From NCBI GenBank assembly GCA_022771185.1, contig JALFCJ010000190.1:1-7749 (forward strand): a DNA stretch of 7,749 nt. The letters are read 5' to 3'. This document shows, one piece after another, positions 5,748-7,749 of the stretch. Source of the DNA: Spirochaetales bacterium (GTDB taxonomy: Bacteria; Spirochaetota; Spirochaetia; Sphaerochaetales; Sphaerochaetaceae). The notes below the pieces were generated by a model. It ran no database searches. It was not told the DNA's origin and was given only the letters and a program-made list of their open reading frames with translations. Position 1 is the stretch's first letter. Every line of letters starts with the position of its first letter. A program made the translations under genes and the position numbers.

Positions 5748-6965
5748 ATGAAAAAATTATTCGCATGCGTTCTTGTTGCACTCCTTGCTGTTTCTTTTGT
5801 CTTTGCTAACGGAGCACAGGAAGAGCAGGCTGCTGCAGATCCAAACGATTTTCATGTAGGTATCGTTACTGGTACAGTTTCACAGAGTGAAGATGACCTT
5901 AGAGGTGCTGAAGCTCTCATCGCCGAGTATGGCGCTGTCAAAGATGGCGGAATGATCCAGCATGTCACATATCCTGACAACTTCATGGATGAGCAGGAAA
6001 CAACAATCGCCGTCATCGTAGGTCTTGCTGATGACCCGAAGATGAAGGCTATCGTAGTCAACCAGGCTGTTCCTGGAACAACAGAAGCTTTCAGACAGGT
6101 TAAGGAAAAGAGACCTGACATCCTCTGCTTCGCCGGTGAATCACACGAAGATATCCCTGTAATCAGCAGCACAGCTGACCTGGTATGTAACAACGACTTC
6201 GTTGCTCGTGGATATCTCATCATCAGAACAGCTCACGAACTCGGATGTGATACATTCGTCCACATCTCATTCCCACGTCATATGTCTTATGAGACAATGA
6301 GCCGCCGTGTTGCAATCATGAGAGCAGCTTGTGAAGAGTTCGGAATGAAGTTTGTCCTTGAGACAGCTCCAGACCCGACAAGTGACGTTGGTGTTGCAGG
6401 TGCTCAGCAGTACATCTTGGAGAAGGTTCCAGCTTGGATCGACCAGTATGGTACAAACGCAGCATTCTTCTGTACAAACGATGCTCATACAGAGCCTCTC
6501 TTGAAGCAGCTCCTCGCTTATGGCGGATACTTCATCGAAGCTGACCTCCCATCCCCACTCATGGGATATCCTGGAGCTCTCGGAATCGACCTCTCTGCTG
6601 AAGCTGGTGACTTCACAGCTATCCTCAAGAAGGTTGAATCTGCAATCGTCGAGAAGGGCGGTGCTAACAGATTTGGTACATGGGCATTCAGCTATGGTTA
6701 CACACAGTCTGCAGCTCTCGGACAGCACGCTATCAACTGTATCAAGGGTGAAAGCCAGCCAACTAAGCTTTCTGACCTCTGGAAGGCATACAACAAGTAT
6801 ACTCCAGGTGCTAAGTGGAATGGTTCCTTCTACACAGATGCAACAACAGGTGTCAGAAGCAAGAATGCAGTTCTTATTTACCAGGATACATATATCATGG
6901 GTGGAAAGGGCTTCATGGGTAACGCTGACGTCGAGGTTCCAGAGAAGTACTTCACAATCAAGTAG
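5748..6965 (+). CDS. DUF3798 periplasmic substrate-binding protein
   Basis: A 405-residue exported protein. Residues 1-20 are a signal peptide (MKK, a hydrophobic core, then SFVFA before NGAQEE), with likely signal peptidase I cleavage after A20. No cysteine follows the site, so it is probably a soluble periplasmic protein, not a lipoprotein. Residues about 35-405 match my memory of DUF3798 proteins, with IVTGTVSQSEDDLRGAE, TYPDNFMDEQETTI, VNQAVPGTTEAF, HISFPRHMSYE, ETAPDPTSDVGVAGAQQ and GYPGALGIDL as landmarks. The fold resembles type I periplasmic binding proteins such as sugar or BMP-type receptors. The ligand is not known. AGGAG nine bases upstream supports the ATG. An ABC ATPase follows on the same strand, consistent with an uptake system. 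Codons such as ATC, GCT, GAC and AAG dominate, unlike the AGA- and ATA-rich genes to the left, which suggests high expression. Confidence 0.88.
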   Translation: MKKLFACVLVALLAVSFVFANGAQEEQAAADPNDFHVGIVTGTVSQSEDDLRGAEALIAEYGAVKDGGMIQHVTYPDNFMDEQETTIAVIVGLADDPKMKAIVVNQAVPGTTEAFRQVKEKRPDILCFAGESHEDIPVISSTADLVCNNDFVARGYLIIRTAHELGCDTFVHISFPRHMSYETMSRRVAIMRAACEEFGMKFVLETAPDPTSDVGVAGAQQYILEKVPAWIDQYGTNAAFFCTNDAHTEPLLKQLLAYGGYFIEADLPSPLMGYPGALGIDLSAEAGDFTAILKKVESAIVEKGGANRFGTWAFSYGYTQSAALGQHAINCIKGESQPTKLSDLWKAYNKYTPGAKWNGSFYTDATTGVRSKNAVLIYQDTYIMGGKGFMGNADVEVPEKYFTIK

Positions 6966-6974
6966 TTTTCTCAT

Positions 6975-6996
6975 GCCGGAGGAAACTCCGGCTTTT
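6975..6996 (+). terminator. GC-rich hairpin after the binding-protein gene (partial terminator)
   Basis: GCCGGAG-GAAA-CTCCGGC is a perfect seven-pair stem with a GNRA tetraloop, followed by only TTTT and then GAAA. It starts nine bases after the stop. The short T run suggests incomplete termination or an RNA-stabilising end, which would leave more binding-protein mRNA than downstream mRNA. Confidence 0.6.
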
Positions 6997-7001
6997 GAAA
7001 T

Positions 7002-7024
7002 TTGGGCTCGTGTTACGGGCCCAA
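7002..7024 (+). other. Second intercistronic hairpin, no T tract
   Basis: TTGGGC pairs with GCCCAA (7002-7007 with 7019-7024). Inside, a T.G wobble and CGT/ACG extend this to a ten-pair stem with a GTT loop. TCTTC follows, so it is not a terminator. It lies 25 bases before the ATPase ATG and may protect upstream mRNA from 3' decay or limit ribosome access. Confidence 0.6.
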
Positions 7025-7049
7025 TCTTCAAAAGGAATAGAAGGTGAGT

Positions 7050-7749
7050 ATGGATAATATGACTCCTGTGTTGGAAGTAAAAAACATAAGTAAAGACTTC
7101 TTTGGCAATCAGGTCCTGAAAGACATCAATTTCTCTATGGAGAAGGGTGAGATTCTTGGCCTCGTTGGAGAAAACGGTGCCGGAAAGAGTACTTTGATGA
7201 AGATTCTCTTCGGAATGAATGAAATAGCTGAAACCGGAGGATATGGCGGTTCTTTCTTCTTGGATGGAAAGGAAGCGAAGTTTACTTCTCCTTTCGATGC
7301 CTTGGATGCTGGAATCGGCATGGTACATCAGGAGTTCTCACTCCTTCCTGACTTCTCCACCACAGAGAACATTGTTCTTAATCGTGAAGATAGAAAAAAG
7401 AGCAATATCTTAAGCGATATCTTCGGTAATCGTCTGGATACAATAGATCGCAAGGCTATGGAGAAAAATGCCATTGAAGCCATCAACAAGCTTGGTGTAG
7501 ATATCGATAAAGATATGCTTGTCTCTCAAATGCCTGTAGGCCACAAGGAATTTACAGAGATTTCTCGTGAGCTCTCGAGAGTCGGAATGAAGCTTCTGAT
7601 CCTCGATGAGCCTACAGCTGTTTTGACAGAGAGTGAAGCTGAAACACTTCTCATGACAATGAAGAAGCTCTCTAGCGGTGGTATTTCAATTATCTTCATC
7701 ACACACCGCCTCCATGAAATAATGGAAGTCTGTGACAAGATTCTTGTTA
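7050..7749 (+). CDS. ABC transporter ATP-binding protein, sugar-type (3' truncated)
   Basis: The first 233 codons of an ATPase that continues past the right edge; there is no stop. Visible motifs are Walker A GENGAGKST at 40-48, Q-loop Q94 in MVHQEFSLLP, Walker B LLILDEPTA with D186 and E187, a D-loop region VLTESEAE, and switch His H219 in FITHRLHEI. The signature region reads QMPVGHKEFTEISREL at 160-175, where LSGGQ-type residues are expected. The pattern resembles RbsA/MglA-type ATPases, which carry two nucleotide-binding domains and average about 500 residues, so a second domain may lie outside. The ATG at 7050 follows AAGGTGAG at 7041-7048; an in-frame GTG at 7044 and an ATG at 7059 are alternatives. 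It likely powers uptake of the ligand bound by the DUF3798 protein, with permeases expected further right. Confidence 0.92.
   Translation, partial: MDNMTPVLEVKNISKDFFGNQVLKDINFSMEKGEILGLVGENGAGKSTLMKILFGMNEIAETGGYGGSFFLDGKEAKFTSPFDALDAGIGMVHQEFSLLPDFSTTENIVLNREDRKKSNILSDIFGNRLDTIDRKAMEKNAIEAINKLGVDIDKDMLVSQMPVGHKEFTEISRELSRVGMKLLILDEPTAVLTESEAETLLMTMKKLSSGGISIIFITHRLHEIMEVCDKILV

Noticed and set aside
6520..7047. A 175-codon + strand frame within and past the binding protein
   Set aside because: It is an alternate frame of the DUF3798 gene with a low-complexity Ser/Thr-rich product. The in-frame protein has clear family motifs.
6267..7328. A 353-codon open frame on the minus strand across the binding protein and ATPase start
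   Set aside because: It lies antisense to two clearly real genes, crosses the intercistronic hairpins and has a Ser/Cys/Leu-rich composition with no domain. It is open because the biased codons of the binding protein rarely give antisense stops.

Overview
The window looks like a chromosomal segment of a spirochaete, most likely a Sphaerochaetaceae or Treponema-like host-associated bacterium. The best clue is the binding protein at 5748-6965. It has a signal peptide ending in FANGAQEE, an N-terminus typical of spirochaete periplasmic binding proteins, on a DUF3798-type body. This assignment rests on recalled family resemblance, not on a search. Several other genes (XRE, TetR, methyltransferase) resemble Firmicutes families, so a Firmicutes host or transfer from Firmicutes is not excluded.

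Layout. (1) 2-2189, + strand: the 3' end of an unrecognised gene, then a histidine-phosphatase-superfamily enzyme (238-777), then a 471-residue ACT-ACT-metallo-beta-lactamase fusion (774-2189). The last two overlap by ATGA, so this is a tight operon that continues to the left of the window. (2) 2190-2990, - strand: an XRE-type regulator whose C-terminal half is about 20 five-residue repeats of the form [F/L/I/V]-S-[L/V/I]-G-x. It converges on the ACT-MBL gene with no base between the two stop codons. (3) 2991-3123: a divergent control region. The rightward promoter has a perfect 18-bp TetR-type palindrome in its spacer, and its predicted transcript starts at or next to a GTG start codon. (4) 3124-5395, + strand: a compact operon of a TetR regulator, a class I SAM methyltransferase and an ASCH-GNAT fusion, with gaps of 1 and 0 bases, closed by a rho-independent terminator at 5416-5443. 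(5) 5396-5747: an AT-rich gap holding the terminator and the promoter of the next operon. (6) 5748-7749, + strand: the DUF3798 binding protein, two tandem hairpins, then the start of an ABC ATPase that runs off the right edge.

How the genes may work together. The TetR protein probably represses its own operon by binding the palindrome, with the methyltransferase and ASCH-GNAT protein as inducible small-molecule or nucleoside-modifying enzymes. The substrate is unknown. The ABC operon is probably a high-expression uptake system: the binding protein uses a more biased codon set than its neighbours, and the hairpins after it could raise its level over the ATPase and the permeases expected further right. 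The phosphatase and ACT-MBL proteins are probably co-translated; the ACT domains suggest that the hydrolase is controlled by an amino acid or similar small ligand.

The most interesting items are the ACT-ACT-MBL fusion, the repeat-bearing XRE protein, the operator-in-promoter with an apparently leaderless GTG gene, the ASCH-GNAT fusion, and the non-canonical signature motif of the ABC ATPase. I see no rRNA, tRNA, CRISPR array or insertion sequence.
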